A stretch of 64,000 nucleotides of DNA from Acidovorax radicis N35. Lineage in GTDB: Bacteria; Pseudomonadota; Gammaproteobacteria; Burkholderiales; Burkholderiaceae_C. Of this stretch, positions 48,936 to 61,009 are shown piece after piece. The position numbers and the translations under genes were made by a program. The notes under the pieces are model-generated. The model was not told the origin of the DNA, did not search any database, and worked only from the letters and a program-made list of their open reading frames with translations. Every line of letters begins with the position of its first letter. Within the stretch, counting starts at the first letter, position 1. The stretch covers positions 496,001 through 560,000 of the forward strand of contig NZ_AFBG01000020.1 in NCBI RefSeq assembly GCF_000204195.1. Reading direction: 5' to 3'.

Positions 48936-50201
48936 TCAGGCAGCGAGCTGGTCGGCCCAGGCCAGGGCCTGAAGGTGCGCAAAGTTGATCTGCTGGCTGG
49001 TCAGGTGCAGCAGGCCCGCCGTGCGGTCAAAAACGACATCGTCGCTGGACTCGCAGGCTTCGGCCAGGGTCAGCAGGTCTCCCAGGAAGCCTTCGCGCCG
49101 CAGCAACGCCGCCGCCACGGGCTCGGGCACGTTGAGCAGGCCCAGCGCGGACTCCATGGGCATGGACAGCATCACGTCCAGCAACGAGAAAATGCCCACC
49201 ACAAAGGCCTGGTCGGCTTCCTCGGGCGGCAGCGTCTCCAGGGCCAGCAGTTCCATCAGGCGGCCGCGCTCGACGGCGGTCTGGCCCACCGACGACGGCG
49301 TGCCGCTGGTGCGCGATGCCGTGAGCAGCAGCGCCGCCCAGCGGAACAGTTTCTTGAGCCCCATGAGCATGACGGCCTGGCGAAAGGATGTGATCTCGCG
49401 CGTCAGGCCAAAACCCGCGGAGTTGATCAGGCGCATCAGGTTGAAGGCCAGGCCGGCGTCCTTCTTGAGTGTGTCCTCGATGTCATCGGTGCTGGCCTGT
49501 TTGCGCACCTGGTTGATGAGTTCGATGATGCTGGCCTGCGACGGGGTGAGCAGCTTGGCCTCCACCAGCGCGGGGCGAGCGAACCAGTAGCCCTGGAACA
49601 GCTGCACTCCCTGGCTGGACACCATGTCGTACTGTTGGGCGGTTTCCACTTTTTCCGCGATCAGCTCGGCCTGGCAATGGCGGCCTGCATAGCTGATGAG
49701 CACCGCCAGCTGGTCGGCGGCCAGCACCGAAAGATCGAGCTTGATGTAGTCCGCCAGCGGCAGCCACGGGGCGTAAGCCGACTGCAGCACCGTGTGGTTG
49801 AACGCCAGGTGAAAACCCCGGTCGCGCAGCTCTGCCAGGATGGGCATGCGCGTGGCAACTTCTTCGGCCGCCGTGTGGCCCAGCGGGGGGATTTCCAGCA
49901 CCACCTTGTCGGGCTCCACCAGTTCGAGGTGGCCCCCGGAAAGGCTTTCATGCGTGCAGTTCACGAAGATGAGCTTCTTGCCCACCAGTTCTTCGGTGCC
50001 CGCGTGCGAGAGCGCCGTGAAGACCAGGATCACATCGGTGGCGGCCGTATGCGCCGCGCCGCTGCGTGAGCGATTGAACAGCTCGTAGCCAACCACCACC
50101 TGCTGCGCATTCACGATGGCCTGCCGCGCGATCATGGCGACGGAGGTCTGGCTGCCGGAGGGGGGGGCTGGGGGGGTTCCGGGGGCGGAGGGTGAGGTCA
50201 T
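48936..50201 (-). CDS. EAL-HDOD signalling protein 2 (degenerate EAL)
   Basis: A 421-residue paralogue of the neighbouring protein. It shares VGYELFNRSRSGAAHTAATD, FVNCTHESLSGGHLELV, AEKVETAQQYDM and LFQGYWFARPALVEAK, again with a degraded EAL site (HLAFNHTVLQS instead of DDFG) and a full HDOD region. The N-terminus is Pro/Gly/Ser-rich and encoded by C-runs of 8 and 7 bases only 25-42 bases after the ATG. I start at ATG 50201 because the longer frame has no coding features. Confidence 0.86.
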   Translation of the reverse strand: MTSPSAPGTPPAPPSGSQTSVAMIARQAIVNAQQVVVGYELFNRSRSGAAHTAATDVILVFTALSHAGTEELVGKKLIFVNCTHESLSGGHLELVEPDKVVLEIPPLGHTAAEEVATRMPILAELRDRGFHLAFNHTVLQSAYAPWLPLADYIKLDLSVLAADQLAVLISYAGRHCQAELIAEKVETAQQYDMVSSQGVQLFQGYWFARPALVEAKLLTPSQASIIELINQVRKQASTDDIEDTLKKDAGLAFNLMRLINSAGFGLTREITSFRQAVMLMGLKKLFRWAALLLTASRTSGTPSSVGQTAVERGRLMELLALETLPPEEADQAFVVGIFSLLDVMLSMPMESALGLLNVPEPVAAALLRREGFLGDLLTLAEACESSDDVVFDRTAGLLHLTSQQINFAHLQALAWADQLAA

Positions 50202-50296
50202 GGTGGGAGTATCGAAGAAAGAGGGGCCAGTGTCAGTGGTGGCTGGCGCGGCGGATTGTAGGAGCCGCTGCCGGCGCGCGCTGTAACCACAGGAAT

Positions 50297-51100
50297 TCAG
50301 ATTTGCTGGAGCCAGCGCAACTCGTTGTCGGTGAACCCTGCCTTGCGGCGGGCGGTTTCGTTGAACGGTGGTTTCAGGCGTGGGGCCTCGTACAGCTTGA
50401 CCAGGGTGCCGTAGTGGGCCTCCGGGTCCACCCCTTGGCGCTCGCACAGCCAGCGGTACCAGTGGTTGCCGATGGCCACATGGCCCACTTCGTCGCGCAG
50501 GATGATGTCGAGAATGTCCACGGCGGCCAGCGCGTCGGGCGTGCCCACCTGGCGCAGCTTGGCCTGGATCTGCGGCGTCGCGTCCAATCCGCGGGCCTCC
50601 AGTGTGCGCGGCACCAGGGCCATCCGGGCCAAGATGTCGTGCTGGGTCTTCTCGCACATCGTCCACAGGCCCTGGTGGGCCGGAAAGTCGCCATAGTCGT
50701 GCCCCTGGCTGCGCAGGTGGTCGCGCAGCAGGCGGAAGTGCCGGGCCTCTTCGCCAGCCACAAGCATCCAGTCGGTGTAGTAGTCGCGGGGCATGCCATC
50801 AAAGCGCCACACGGCATCCAGCGCCAGATTGATGGCGTTGAACTCAATGTGCGCAATGGCGTGAATCAGGATGGCTCGCCCCTGTGCGGTGGCGGGCGAA
50901 CGGCGGGCGACGTCGGTATGGCGAAGCAGCGACGGCCGCTCGGGCCGACCGGGCAGTGCGCTGGCGTCCGATGGCGGCGAGGGGGCTTTTTTTGCTATTG
51001 AAAATATAGCTGCTTGCGCATGCAGATCCAGCGCTGCAGCCGCTTTTTGTTCAGGGTCGGCGAGGCACAAGACCTGCAATGCACGGTGGCGAAGCTCCAT
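50297..51100 (-). CDS. DUF455 ferritin-like protein
   Basis: A 267-residue DUF455-family protein with a ferritin-like di-iron helical fold; typical acidic/His helices are AHIEFNAINLALD, GEEARHFRLLRDHL and RDEVGHVAIGNHWY. These supply the expected metal ligands (Glu, Glu-x-x-His). The function of the family is unknown; a redox or tRNA-modifying role has been considered because of the shared fold with MiaE. A palindromic element codes for AALDLHAQAAIFSI near the N-terminus. The start at 51100 avoids overlap with the gamma-carbonic anhydrase region. Confidence 0.85.
   Translation of the reverse strand: MELRHRALQVLCLADPEQKAAAALDLHAQAAIFSIAKKAPSPPSDASALPGRPERPSLLRHTDVARRSPATAQGRAILIHAIAHIEFNAINLALDAVWRFDGMPRDYYTDWMLVAGEEARHFRLLRDHLRSQGHDYGDFPAHQGLWTMCEKTQHDILARMALVPRTLEARGLDATPQIQAKLRQVGTPDALAAVDILDIILRDEVGHVAIGNHWYRWLCERQGVDPEAHYGTLVKLYEAPRLKPPFNETARRKAGFTDNELRWLQQI
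50987..51050 (-). repeat. Dispersed palindromic element, copy 7 (inside ferritin-like gene)
   Basis: In sense orientation: GCAGCGCTGGAT, CTGCATGCGCAAGCAGC and TATATTTTC. It codes for AALDLHAQAAIFSI close to the N-terminus, in the same codon phase as copies 1 and 4. Confidence 0.75.
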
Positions 51101-51210
51101 CCTTACAATTCTAGGCCCTGCCATTCGGAACACTGCGCACGCTTTGTAACGACTGGCGACTTCCCTGGGCTTGCGCAAACGCTGGCCTTTCCTCTTTTTC
51201 GGAGTGGTGC

Positions 51211-51735
51211 ATGGCGATTTACGAACTCGATGGCATGGTGCCCCAGTTGGCTGCATCGGCCTGGGTGGCGGACAGCGCCCAGGTGATGGGCAATGTGGTG
51301 CTTGGCGAAGACACCAGCGTGTGGTTTGGCACGGTGATCCGGGGTGATACCGAGACCATCACCATTGGTGCCGGTTCCAACATCCAGGATGCCAGCGTGC
51401 TGCACGCCGACATTGGCAAGCCCCTGGTGGTGGGCGAGCGTGTGACGGTGGGCCACCAGGTCATGCTGCACGGTTGCACCATCGGCGACGAGTCGCTGAT
51501 CGGCATTGGCGCCGTGGTGCTCAATGGCGCGAAGATCGGCAAAAACTGCCTGGTGGGCGCGGGTGCGCTGGTCACCGAGGGCAAGGAATTCCCGGATGGT
51601 TCCATGATCATCGGCAGCCCCGCCAAGGCGGTGCGCGAACTGACCCCCGAGCAGATCGAAGGCCTGCGCGAGAGCGCCCGGCACTACATTGACAACGCCC
51701 GCCGCTACCACAACGGCCTGCACAAACTCGCCTGA
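51211..51735 (+). CDS. Gamma-class carbonic anhydrase-like protein
   Basis: A 174-residue left-handed beta-helix protein of the gamma-carbonic anhydrase/YrdA group. Hexapeptide repeats run through most of the chain, and the three zinc histidines fit VLHADIG and VGHQVMLHGC. Many members hydrate CO2 only weakly or assemble with other proteins. It precedes hslO with a 55-base gap. GGAGT lies about 6 bases before the ATG. Confidence 0.9.
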   Translation: MAIYELDGMVPQLAASAWVADSAQVMGNVVLGEDTSVWFGTVIRGDTETITIGAGSNIQDASVLHADIGKPLVVGERVTVGHQVMLHGCTIGDESLIGIGAVVLNGAKIGKNCLVGAGALVTEGKEFPDGSMIIGSPAKAVRELTPEQIEGLRESARHYIDNARRYHNGLHKLA

Positions 51736-51790
51736 GCGGCGGCCGCTTTCTTTCGTTGCTGCGGCCCATTTTTTCTCCTGGAACCCCTGC

Positions 51791-52783
51791 GTGTCTGAAC
51801 TCCACAAGTTTCTTTTCGAAGGCCTGCCCGTGCGTGGCATGGTCGTGCGCCTGACCGATGCCTGGACCGAAATCCTGCGACGCCGTGCGGGCAACACCGC
51901 CAACGGCGCTTACCCCGCACCCGTGAGCGAGCTGCTGGGCGAAATGGCCGCTGCAGGCGTGCTCATGCAGTCCAACATCAAGTTCAATGGCGCGCTGGTG
52001 CTGCAAGTGTTTGGTGACGGCCCCGTGAAACTGGCTGTGGCCGAAGTGCAGTCGGACCTGAGCCTGCGTGCCACGGCCACCCTCAATGGCGAAGTGCCAG
52101 AAGGCGCACCGCTGAGCCAGATGGTGAATGTGGGGGGCGGTGGCCGCTGCGCCATCACGCTGGACCCCAAGGACCGCCACCCCGGACAGCGGCCCTATCA
52201 GGGCGTGGTTCCGCTGTACGGCGACCGCCACGAGAAGCTGGAGCGCCTGTCCGACGTGTTGCAGCACTACATGCTGCAATCCGAGCAGCTCGACACCATC
52301 CTGGTGCTGGGCGCCAACGATCAGGTGGCCGCCGGCCTGCTGATCCAGCGCATGCCGATCAAGGGCGAGGGCAACCTGGCCTCGGGCCTCTCGCACCGCG
52401 AGAACGAAGACCAGATCGGCCACAACGAAGACTACAACCGCATTGCCCACCTGGCCGCCAGCCTGACCCGCGAGGAACTGCTGACGCTGGATGTGGACAC
52501 CATCCTGCGCCGCCTGTTCTGGGAGGAAAAGCTGCTGCGCTTCGAACCCCAGCAGGGTGCCAGCGGACCGCGTTTTGCCTGCACCTGCAGCCGTGAGCGC
52601 GTGAGCAACATGCTGCGCAACCTGGGCATCGAAGAAGCCGAGAGCATCCTGGCAGAGCGCGAGGACATCGAGGTGGGCTGCGAGTTCTGCGGCCAGCAGT
52701 ACCGCTTCGATGCGGTGGATGCCGCACAGATTTTTCTGCCACCCACCGCCACCCAGCCGCCGGGGCCGACCGGCATCCAGTAG
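51791..52783 (+). CDS. hslO: Redox-regulated chaperone Hsp33
   Basis: A 330-residue Hsp33. The N-terminal part is the chaperone core (LTDAWTEILRRRAG, GGGGRCAITLDPKDRHPGQRPY). The C-terminal zinc centre is CTC (FACTCSR) followed by CEFCGQQ, i.e. C-x-C and C-x-x-C, which unfold on oxidative stress. The start is GTG 51791; the in-frame extension before it is a shadow. It is longer than E. coli Hsp33 by about 40 residues. Confidence 0.92.
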   Translation: MSELHKFLFEGLPVRGMVVRLTDAWTEILRRRAGNTANGAYPAPVSELLGEMAAAGVLMQSNIKFNGALVLQVFGDGPVKLAVAEVQSDLSLRATATLNGEVPEGAPLSQMVNVGGGGRCAITLDPKDRHPGQRPYQGVVPLYGDRHEKLERLSDVLQHYMLQSEQLDTILVLGANDQVAAGLLIQRMPIKGEGNLASGLSHRENEDQIGHNEDYNRIAHLAASLTREELLTLDVDTILRRLFWEEKLLRFEPQQGASGPRFACTCSRERVSNMLRNLGIEEAESILAEREDIEVGCEFCGQQYRFDAVDAAQIFLPPTATQPPGPTGIQ

Positions 52784-52979
52784 GCGTCCCAGCGCCCATT
52801 GCCGCCATGGAGCTGCAGCGGCCGGCCGAGGCACCGGGCGGATGACCATCGTTGACAATCGCGCGCGTTTTCCCCCGCTCTGCGCACCTAAGATGGGCGC
52901 CTTTCACACACGAGGTTCTCTGCAAGGGTGCTCCATAGAGCACCTGGCAGCTGCGCCGCATGGTGTGGCAAGAGGGGCT

Positions 52980-53468
52980 ATGGATTTCTTACGTCGTGTA
53001 TTTGTGGGCGCCCGAGGGCGGGAGGCTGTGCCTTCGCTGGAGCTGTGCGACAGCAGCCGTGCCGCAGGCGCGCCGGACTCGCTGCGTGCGGACACTGTGC
53101 TGGCGGCCCTCGACATCGACGCAGCGATCAATGCCCACGAGCGCTGGAAAACCCACCTCATGGACTACCTCGAAGGCCGCACCAGCGAGGGCCTGGACCC
53201 TGCGGAGGTGCGCCGCAGCGACCGTGGCGCGCTCGGGCGGTGGCTGCATGGCGTGGGCGGGGAATTGCTGGGCGACCAGCCTGCCTATGCAGTGCTGATG
53301 GCGCGCCACCAGTACTTTCACGAACAGGCCGCGGTGCTGGTGGAATGGGCCCAGCAAGGGGAATGGGAGAAGGCCGTGCAGGTGCTCCACGGCGGGTACC
53401 GCTATGGCTCCAGCCAGGTGGTGCTGCTGCTCAAGGAACTCAAGCGCGGCCTCGTGCAGCAAGCCTGA
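52980..53468 (+). CDS. CZB-domain zinc-sensing protein lacking the usual cysteine
   Basis: A 162-residue soluble protein with a stand-alone CZB (chemoreceptor zinc-binding) four-helix domain, about residues 40-150. The expected zinc histidines are in NAHERWK and RHQYFHE. The position that is normally Cys in C-x-L-G-K-W is Gly here (DRGALGRWLHG), so zinc binding may be weaker or use another ligand. CZB proteins alone regulate diguanylate cyclases or chemoreceptors. The ATG at 52980 follows AAGAGGGG. Confidence 0.8.
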   Translation: MDFLRRVFVGARGREAVPSLELCDSSRAAGAPDSLRADTVLAALDIDAAINAHERWKTHLMDYLEGRTSEGLDPAEVRRSDRGALGRWLHGVGGELLGDQPAYAVLMARHQYFHEQAAVLVEWAQQGEWEKAVQVLHGGYRYGSSQVVLLLKELKRGLVQQA

Positions 53469-53532
53469 TTACCGTCGCGCCACCCCCTCCCCAGCACGCA
53501 TTTTTGGGGGATGCGCCCTGGGTTGCCAGGAT

Positions 53533-54033
53533 TCAGGTGGTGCGTGTGTCCCGCCCCGTGAGCGCGGTGAACTGGCGGTACTCGCATTCAGGGTCGCTGC
53601 ATTTTTCGCAGTTCCAGGCGCGAAGACGGGCAGGTGTGCGGGTGCTGGCATCGGATTTTGGGTCAAAAATGCCCCTGGCGCTTGATTGGTGAATATTTGT
53701 TGCTATATTTTTAATAGCAATCAGTGCATTGGCAATGCGTTGCTCGCCATGCCCATACACCACCCGATAGCCCATGCCAGCCTGGGCCAGATCCACACGC
53801 AAACGTGCGTCGACTGCCTCCTGCGCCGCCCGTTCGCCAGCGGGGCAGGGCAGATCCAGCCCCATCAGCAGAATCAGGCTGGCCTCAACTTCCTCAGGGG
53901 GCAGGCCGCACAGGGCAGGGTTGCAGAGAATGTGTGCGGAACCGGCGGCAAGCTGCATGTGCAGCGCGTCGCTCAACGCCTGGGCTCCAGTGCCGGGCGC
54001 GCCGAGCAGAACGATGGTGGGCGAGGAGGGCAC
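53533..54033 (-). CDS. Small protein with degenerate P-loop, function unknown
   Basis: A 166-residue protein that I do not recognise as a known enzyme. Its N-terminus has an adenylate kinase-like loop, GAPGTGAQAL, in which the usual Lys-Ser/Thr is missing, then MGLDLPCPAGERAAQE and GMGYRVVYGHGEQRIANAL. The middle part, coded by a palindromic element, is AIKNIATNIHQSSARGIF. The C-terminus has a CxxC-like set (CEKCSDPECEYRQ) that could bind a metal. It is read toward the CZB gene and separated from ftsB by about 110 bases. Confidence 0.7.
   Translation of the reverse strand: MPSSPTIVLLGAPGTGAQALSDALHMQLAAGSAHILCNPALCGLPPEEVEASLILLMGLDLPCPAGERAAQEAVDARLRVDLAQAGMGYRVVYGHGEQRIANALIAIKNIATNIHQSSARGIFDPKSDASTRTPARLRAWNCEKCSDPECEYRQFTALTGRDTRTT
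53661..53722 (-). repeat. Dispersed palindromic element, copy 8 (inside degenerate P-loop gene)
   Basis: In sense orientation: GCTATTAAAAATATAGCAAC, a loop, then AATCAAGCGCCAGGGGC. It encodes AIKNIATNIHQSSARGIF in the same codon phase as copies 2 and 3. It is one of the more diverged copies. Confidence 0.7.
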
Positions 54034-54144
54034 GGGGGCAGGTGGTCAGAAGATGGGGCGTCGCCCCCTGTGCCGTCGTCAAGACATCCGAACGGCGGTT
54101 TTTTGGGGGAGGGTCACTGAACCTCGGAGTGCAAACGCACGGGC

Positions 54145-54423
54145 TCAGCGTGGCGTGAACTGCACGTAGACCTCGTTGGGCTTGACCATGCCCAATTCGC
54201 TGCGCGCCTTCTCTTCCACCATGTCGAGCCCTTCCTTGAGGTCGTGCACCTCCGAGGACAAGCGCTCGTTGGCCTGCCGGGCCTGGTCATTGGCGACCTT
54301 TTGCACATCAATCTGCCGCTGCATCTCGTTGACGCGCGGCACACTGCCACGCCCCAGCCAGAGCTGGGCGTGCAGTGCTGCCAGCAGAGCCAGCAGGATG
54401 ACAGGCACTATGCGGGAGCCCAT
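54145..54423 (-). CDS. ftsB: Cell-division protein FtsB
   Basis: A 92-residue bitopic protein. A single N-terminal transmembrane helix (VPVILLALLAALHAQLWLG) is followed by a coiled coil (EMQRQIDVQKVANDQARQAN, LSSEVHDLKEGLD) and an EKARSELGMVKPNEVYVQF tail. FtsB links FtsL and FtsQ in the divisome. Position after eno is conserved in proteobacteria. Confidence 0.93.
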   Translation of the reverse strand: MGSRIVPVILLALLAALHAQLWLGRGSVPRVNEMQRQIDVQKVANDQARQANERLSSEVHDLKEGLDMVEEKARSELGMVKPNEVYVQFTPR

Positions 54424-54599
54424 GGCGGCGGTTCAGTCCTTGGTGCGATGCCGCGCCGTCCGACCGGCTGCAGCAGGCCATGCCTGTGTCCTGGGCGCGC
54501 TGCACGCCAGTGCACCCGTGGAACCGGCTTGACCGGGCCACTGGTTGGGTCCCCCTCCCGCAGGAGCGGGGGAAGGCGCGAAGCGGCTCAGGTGGAGCT

Positions 54600-55910
<1,311 letters not shown>

Positions 55911-56216
55911 TCAGACCGGGGCGTCTACGCCTTCGACCAGCACCATATTGAAAAACTCGGTGGCGCCTTCGCGCTTGGCGCGCGCGGCCCGGTACAACTC
56001 GGCGTCGTAGAAAGCCTTGGCATTGTCGAAACTGGGGAAACGAAGCATGGCCACTCGTGCTGGCGTCCAATCGCCTTCCAAAGTCTCGAACTTTCCGCCG
56101 CGAACCAGGTATTCGCCACCATGGGCTTTCACCGCAGCGGGGGCGGCGGCCATGTACAGCTTGTACTGCTCGGGGTCAGTCACTTTCATGTCTACGATGA
56201 TGTAGGCGACGGCCAT
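55911..56216 (-). CDS. DUF1330 protein
   Basis: A 101-residue ferredoxin-like alpha/beta-barrel protein of the DUF1330 family, with YIIVDMKVTDPEQYKLYM and RVAMLRFPSFDNAKAFYDAELY. No catalytic motif is recognised; distantly related small dimeric proteins act as monooxygenases. It lies 12 bases after kdsA and 24 before eno, a position found in related Burkholderiales. Confidence 0.9.
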   Translation of the reverse strand: MAVAYIIVDMKVTDPEQYKLYMAAAPAAVKAHGGEYLVRGGKFETLEGDWTPARVAMLRFPSFDNAKAFYDAELYRAARAKREGATEFFNMVLVEGVDAPV

Positions 56217-56228
56217 TTTTTCGTCCTG

Positions 56229-57083
56229 TCAGTTGAAGTTGTTTTCGAGGAATCCGTTTTTCTTGGTGATGTCGTCCAGCGCCACCAAGGTCTCCAGCAA
56301 CGCCTTCATGTGCTTGAGGGGCACGGCATTGGGCCCGTCCGACCAGGCCTCAGCGGGCTTAGGGTGGGTTTCCATGAACAGCCCTGCCACGCCCGCAGCC
56401 ACACCGGCGCGGGCCAGCACAGGCACCATGTCGCGCGCGCCGCCGCTCACGGCGCCAAGCCCACCAGGTTTTTGCACCGAATGGGTTACGTCAAACACCA
56501 CCGGCGCGCCAGACTTGCGCATCTCGGCCAGGCTGGTCATGTCGGCCACCAGATTGTTGTAGCCAAAGCTCACGCCGCGTTCGCAGGCGAGAAACCGGTC
56601 TTCCGACAGGCCAACTTCCAGCGCGGCAGCACGGGCTTTGTCGATGACGTTCTTCATGTCCCAGGGTGCGAGGAACTGGCCCTTCTTGATGTTCACCGGC
56701 TTGCCAGACTGCGCCACGGCGCGGATGAAGTCGGTCTGGCGGCACAGGAATGCGGGCGTCTGCAGCACATCGACCACGCTGGCCACTTCGGCCACCTGAG
56801 CTGTGTCGTGCACATCGGTCAGGATGGGCAACTGCAACTGGCGGCGCACCTCGTCCAGGATCTTGAGACCCGCCTCCAGCCCCACACCACGCTGGCTGGA
56901 GCCGGACGAGCGATTGGCCTTGTCGAACGAGCCCTTGTAGATCAGCGGGATACCCAAGGCGGTGCAGGTTTCCTTGAGCTGGCCTGCGACGTCGAGCGAC
57001 ATCTGCAAACCTTCAATGGAGCAGGTGCCCGCGATCAGGAAAAAGCGCTGGTGGAGGTCGACGTCGAATCCGCACAGTTGCAT
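56229..57083 (-). CDS. kdsA: 3-deoxy-8-phosphooctulonate synthase
   Basis: A 284-residue KDO8P synthase. It condenses phosphoenolpyruvate with arabinose-5-phosphate for lipopolysaccharide. Motifs are [32 protein letters not shown] and [12 protein letters not shown]. It lies 11 bases after pyrG and is part of the pyrG-kdsA-eno-ftsB operon. Confidence 0.96.
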   Translation of the reverse strand: MQLCGFDVDLHQRFFLIAGTCSIEGLQMSLDVAGQLKETCTALGIPLIYKGSFDKANRSSGSSQRGVGLEAGLKILDEVRRQLQLPILTDVHDTAQVAEVASVVDVLQTPAFLCRQTDFIRAVAQSGKPVNIKKGQFLAPWDMKNVIDKARAAALEVGLSEDRFLACERGVSFGYNNLVADMTSLAEMRKSGAPVVFDVTHSVQKPGGLGAVSGGARDMVPVLARAGVAAGVAGLFMETHPKPAEAWSDGPNAVPLKHMKALLETLVALDDITKKNGFLENNFN

Positions 57084-57094
57084 GGCCGTTTTCC

Positions 57095-58780
<1,686 letters not shown>

Positions 58781-58844
58781 TTATAGATGGCACCCCGGCA
58801 GCACCCCGGCCGGCAGGGTCACCCCCGTCTGCTAAATTCGCTCC

Positions 58845-60068
58845 ATGAATGAGCTTGCTGGCAAACACATTGTTCTGGGTCTGAGTGGGGGCGTGGCTTG
58901 CTACAAGGCGGCTGATCTGTGCCGCCAGCTCATCAAGGAGGGGGCCACCGTGCAGGTCGTCATGACCGAAGCGGCCGGGCAATTCATCACGCCGGTCACC
59001 ATGCAGGCCCTTTCCGGTCGCCCCGTGTATGGCTCGCAGTGGGATGCGCGAGAGCCCAACAACATGCCCCACATCAACCTGAGCCGTGAGGCCGATGCCA
59101 TCCTGATCGCGCCCTGCAGTGCGGATTTCATCGCGCGGCTGGTGCAGGGGCGGGCGGATGAATTGTTGAGCCTGCTGTGCTTGGCACGTCCGGCGCACCA
59201 GGTGCCGTTTTTGCTGGCACCCGCCATGAACCGTGAGATGTGGGCTCACCCAGCCACGCAGCGCAACCTGGTCCAGGTTGCGCAGGATGGTGCGGTGGTG
59301 CTGGGTGTGGGCAACGGCGACCAGGCTTGTGGCGAGACCGGCGATGGCCGTATGTTGGAACCTGGGGAGCTGCTTGAGGAGTTGATTGCCTTCTTCGCGC
59401 CCAAGGTCCTGGCGGGGCGCAAGGTGCTGGTGACGGCGGGCCCCACTTTTGAGGCCATCGACCCTGTGCGCGGTATCACCAACCTTTCAAGCGGGAAGAT
59501 GGGCTTTGCCATCGCCCGCGCGGCCCGCGAGGCCGGAGCCGATGTCACTTTGGTGGCCGGGCCTGTGCATGTGCCCACTCCGCGTGGCGTGCGCCGTGTG
59601 AATGTGCTGTCGGCCGAGGAAATGTTGGCGGCGGTGGAACGGCATGTACAGGCGGCTTCGGTGTTCATTGCCACGGCTGCCGTGGCGGACTGGCGGCCTG
59701 CCAGCCAGTCTTCCCAGAAGATCAAGAAGGACGGATCGGGCCAGACGCCGACCCTGGGTTTTGTCGAGAACCCCGACATTCTGGCTGCGGTGGCGAAGTC
59801 ATCGCATGCCCTCGCAGGCGATTTGTTCTGTGTCGGTTTTGCGGCGGAGAGCCATGATCTGCTGGCCCATGCGACGGCCAAGCGCGTGCGCAAAGGGGTA
59901 CCGCTGCTGGTGGGCAACATTGGCCCTGCCACTTTTGGGATGGATGACAATGCCCTGTTGCTAGTGGATGCGGAGGGTCACCGGGAGTTGCCCCGTGCTT
60001 CCAAGCGCGTGCTGGCGCAGCAACTGGTGGAGGACATCGCCGCCCGCTTGCCGCCCCTGGGTTCGTGA
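58845..60068 (+). CDS. coaBC: Bifunctional CoaBC (phosphopantothenoylcysteine synthetase/decarboxylase)
   Basis: A 407-residue fusion. The N-terminal CoaC flavoprotein has [14 protein letters not shown], the catalytic His in MPHINLSR, and APAMNREMW. The C-terminal CoaB domain has [20 protein letters not shown]. It performs two steps from 4'-phosphopantothenate to 4'-phosphopantetheine. The next genes (small membrane protein, dut) follow closely and read the same way. Confidence 0.96.
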   Translation: MNELAGKHIVLGLSGGVACYKAADLCRQLIKEGATVQVVMTEAAGQFITPVTMQALSGRPVYGSQWDAREPNNMPHINLSREADAILIAPCSADFIARLVQGRADELLSLLCLARPAHQVPFLLAPAMNREMWAHPATQRNLVQVAQDGAVVLGVGNGDQACGETGDGRMLEPGELLEELIAFFAPKVLAGRKVLVTAGPTFEAIDPVRGITNLSSGKMGFAIARAAREAGADVTLVAGPVHVPTPRGVRRVNVLSAEEMLAAVERHVQAASVFIATAAVADWRPASQSSQKIKKDGSGQTPTLGFVENPDILAAVAKSSHALAGDLFCVGFAAESHDLLAHATAKRVRKGVPLLVGNIGPATFGMDDNALLLVDAEGHRELPRASKRVLAQQLVEDIAARLPPLGS

Positions 60069-60089
60069 CTTTCGTTTTTAGGAGGTCGT

Positions 60090-60560
60090 ATGAATACTGG
60101 CTCCACCAAGCCTGAATGGGACACACCGCCCAATGGCGATTTTGCGCGATATGTGGAGCGGCTGAGCGCGTCAGCTCCCGCCAGGAGCGCGCAGGCACCA
60201 TCCCCTGGCTCCACCACGGCATCTAAGCCGGCGGCTGCAGGTGGTGTGCGCCCGATGTCTCCGGCTGTTCCGCCGGACCTTGCCCAGGTTCTCATGCCTT
60301 TGTTCGGAGTGCTGCGGACGGTGCGCGTCGTGCTGTTGGTGCTGATTGCACTGCATGCCGTTGCGCTGTTTGTGTTCAGCCAGGGCTCTTTGCCGGGGCT
60401 GGTGGTCATGGGGGCTATTTGGTGGGGGCTCGGCTGGCTGATGGAGGCCGCGCCCAAAGCCCTATCATCCGCAGGCTCCGGCGCCACGCCAGGCGTGGCT
60501 CCCTTGCAGGAGCGGCTGCGGCAAGTGACCCAGCAGCGCAAAACAGGAAAGAAAAAATAG
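60090..60560 (+). CDS. Small membrane protein of unknown function
   Basis: A 156-residue protein that I do not recognise. A Pro/Ala/Ser-rich N-terminus (about 65 residues, low complexity) is followed by two hydrophobic segments ([17 protein letters not shown] and [15 protein letters not shown]) and a basic C-terminal tail rich in Lys. AGGAGG lies about 8 bases before the ATG. It sits between coaBC and dut with short spacings (21 and 2 bases), so it is co-transcribed with them. Confidence 0.8.
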   Translation: MNTGSTKPEWDTPPNGDFARYVERLSASAPARSAQAPSPGSTTASKPAAAGGVRPMSPAVPPDLAQVLMPLFGVLRTVRVVLLVLIALHAVALFVFSQGSLPGLVVMGAIWWGLGWLMEAAPKALSSAGSGATPGVAPLQERLRQVTQQRKTGKKK

Positions 60561-60562
60561 CT

Positions 60563-61009
60563 GTGAAGATTGATGTGAAGATTTTGGATCCGCGCATGGC
60601 GGACCAGTTGCCAACTTATGCCACGCCCGGTAGTGCTGGCCTGGACCTGCGGGCCTGCCTCGATGCTCCGCTGACATTGCAGCCCAATGGTTGGCAGCTG
60701 GTGCCCACGGGGATTGCCGTGTACCTCAAGGACCCCGGGTATGCCGCGCTGATCCTGCCACGCTCGGGCTTGGGCCACAAGCATGGCATCGTGCTGGGCA
60801 ATCTCGTGGGGTTGATCGACAGCGACTACCAGGGGCAGCTCATGGTGAGCGCCTGGAACCGCAGCGGCACTGCATTCACCCTGGAGCCGATGGAGCGGCT
60901 GGCCCAGTTGGTGATCGTCCCGGTGGTGCAGGCACAGTTCAATGTGGTGACGGAGTTTGCAGCGACGGAGCGTGGTGAGGGCGGCTACGGATCTACCGGA
61001 AAAGGCTGA
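60563..61009 (+). CDS. dut: Deoxyuridine 5'-triphosphate nucleotidohydrolase
   Basis: A 148-residue trimeric dUTPase. All five family motifs are present, including [42 protein letters not shown] and the C-terminal [10 protein letters not shown]. It converts dUTP to dUMP and keeps uracil out of DNA. The GTG start lies 2 bases after the upstream stop, with AGGAAAG as ribosome site. Confidence 0.95.
   Translation: MKIDVKILDPRMADQLPTYATPGSAGLDLRACLDAPLTLQPNGWQLVPTGIAVYLKDPGYAALILPRSGLGHKHGIVLGNLVGLIDSDYQGQLMVSAWNRSGTAFTLEPMERLAQLVIVPVVQAQFNVVTEFAATERGEGGYGSTGKG

Noticed and set aside
54551..54575. Hairpin between ftsB and eno
   Set aside because: Only a short stem pairs well and no T-run follows; too weak to call a terminator.
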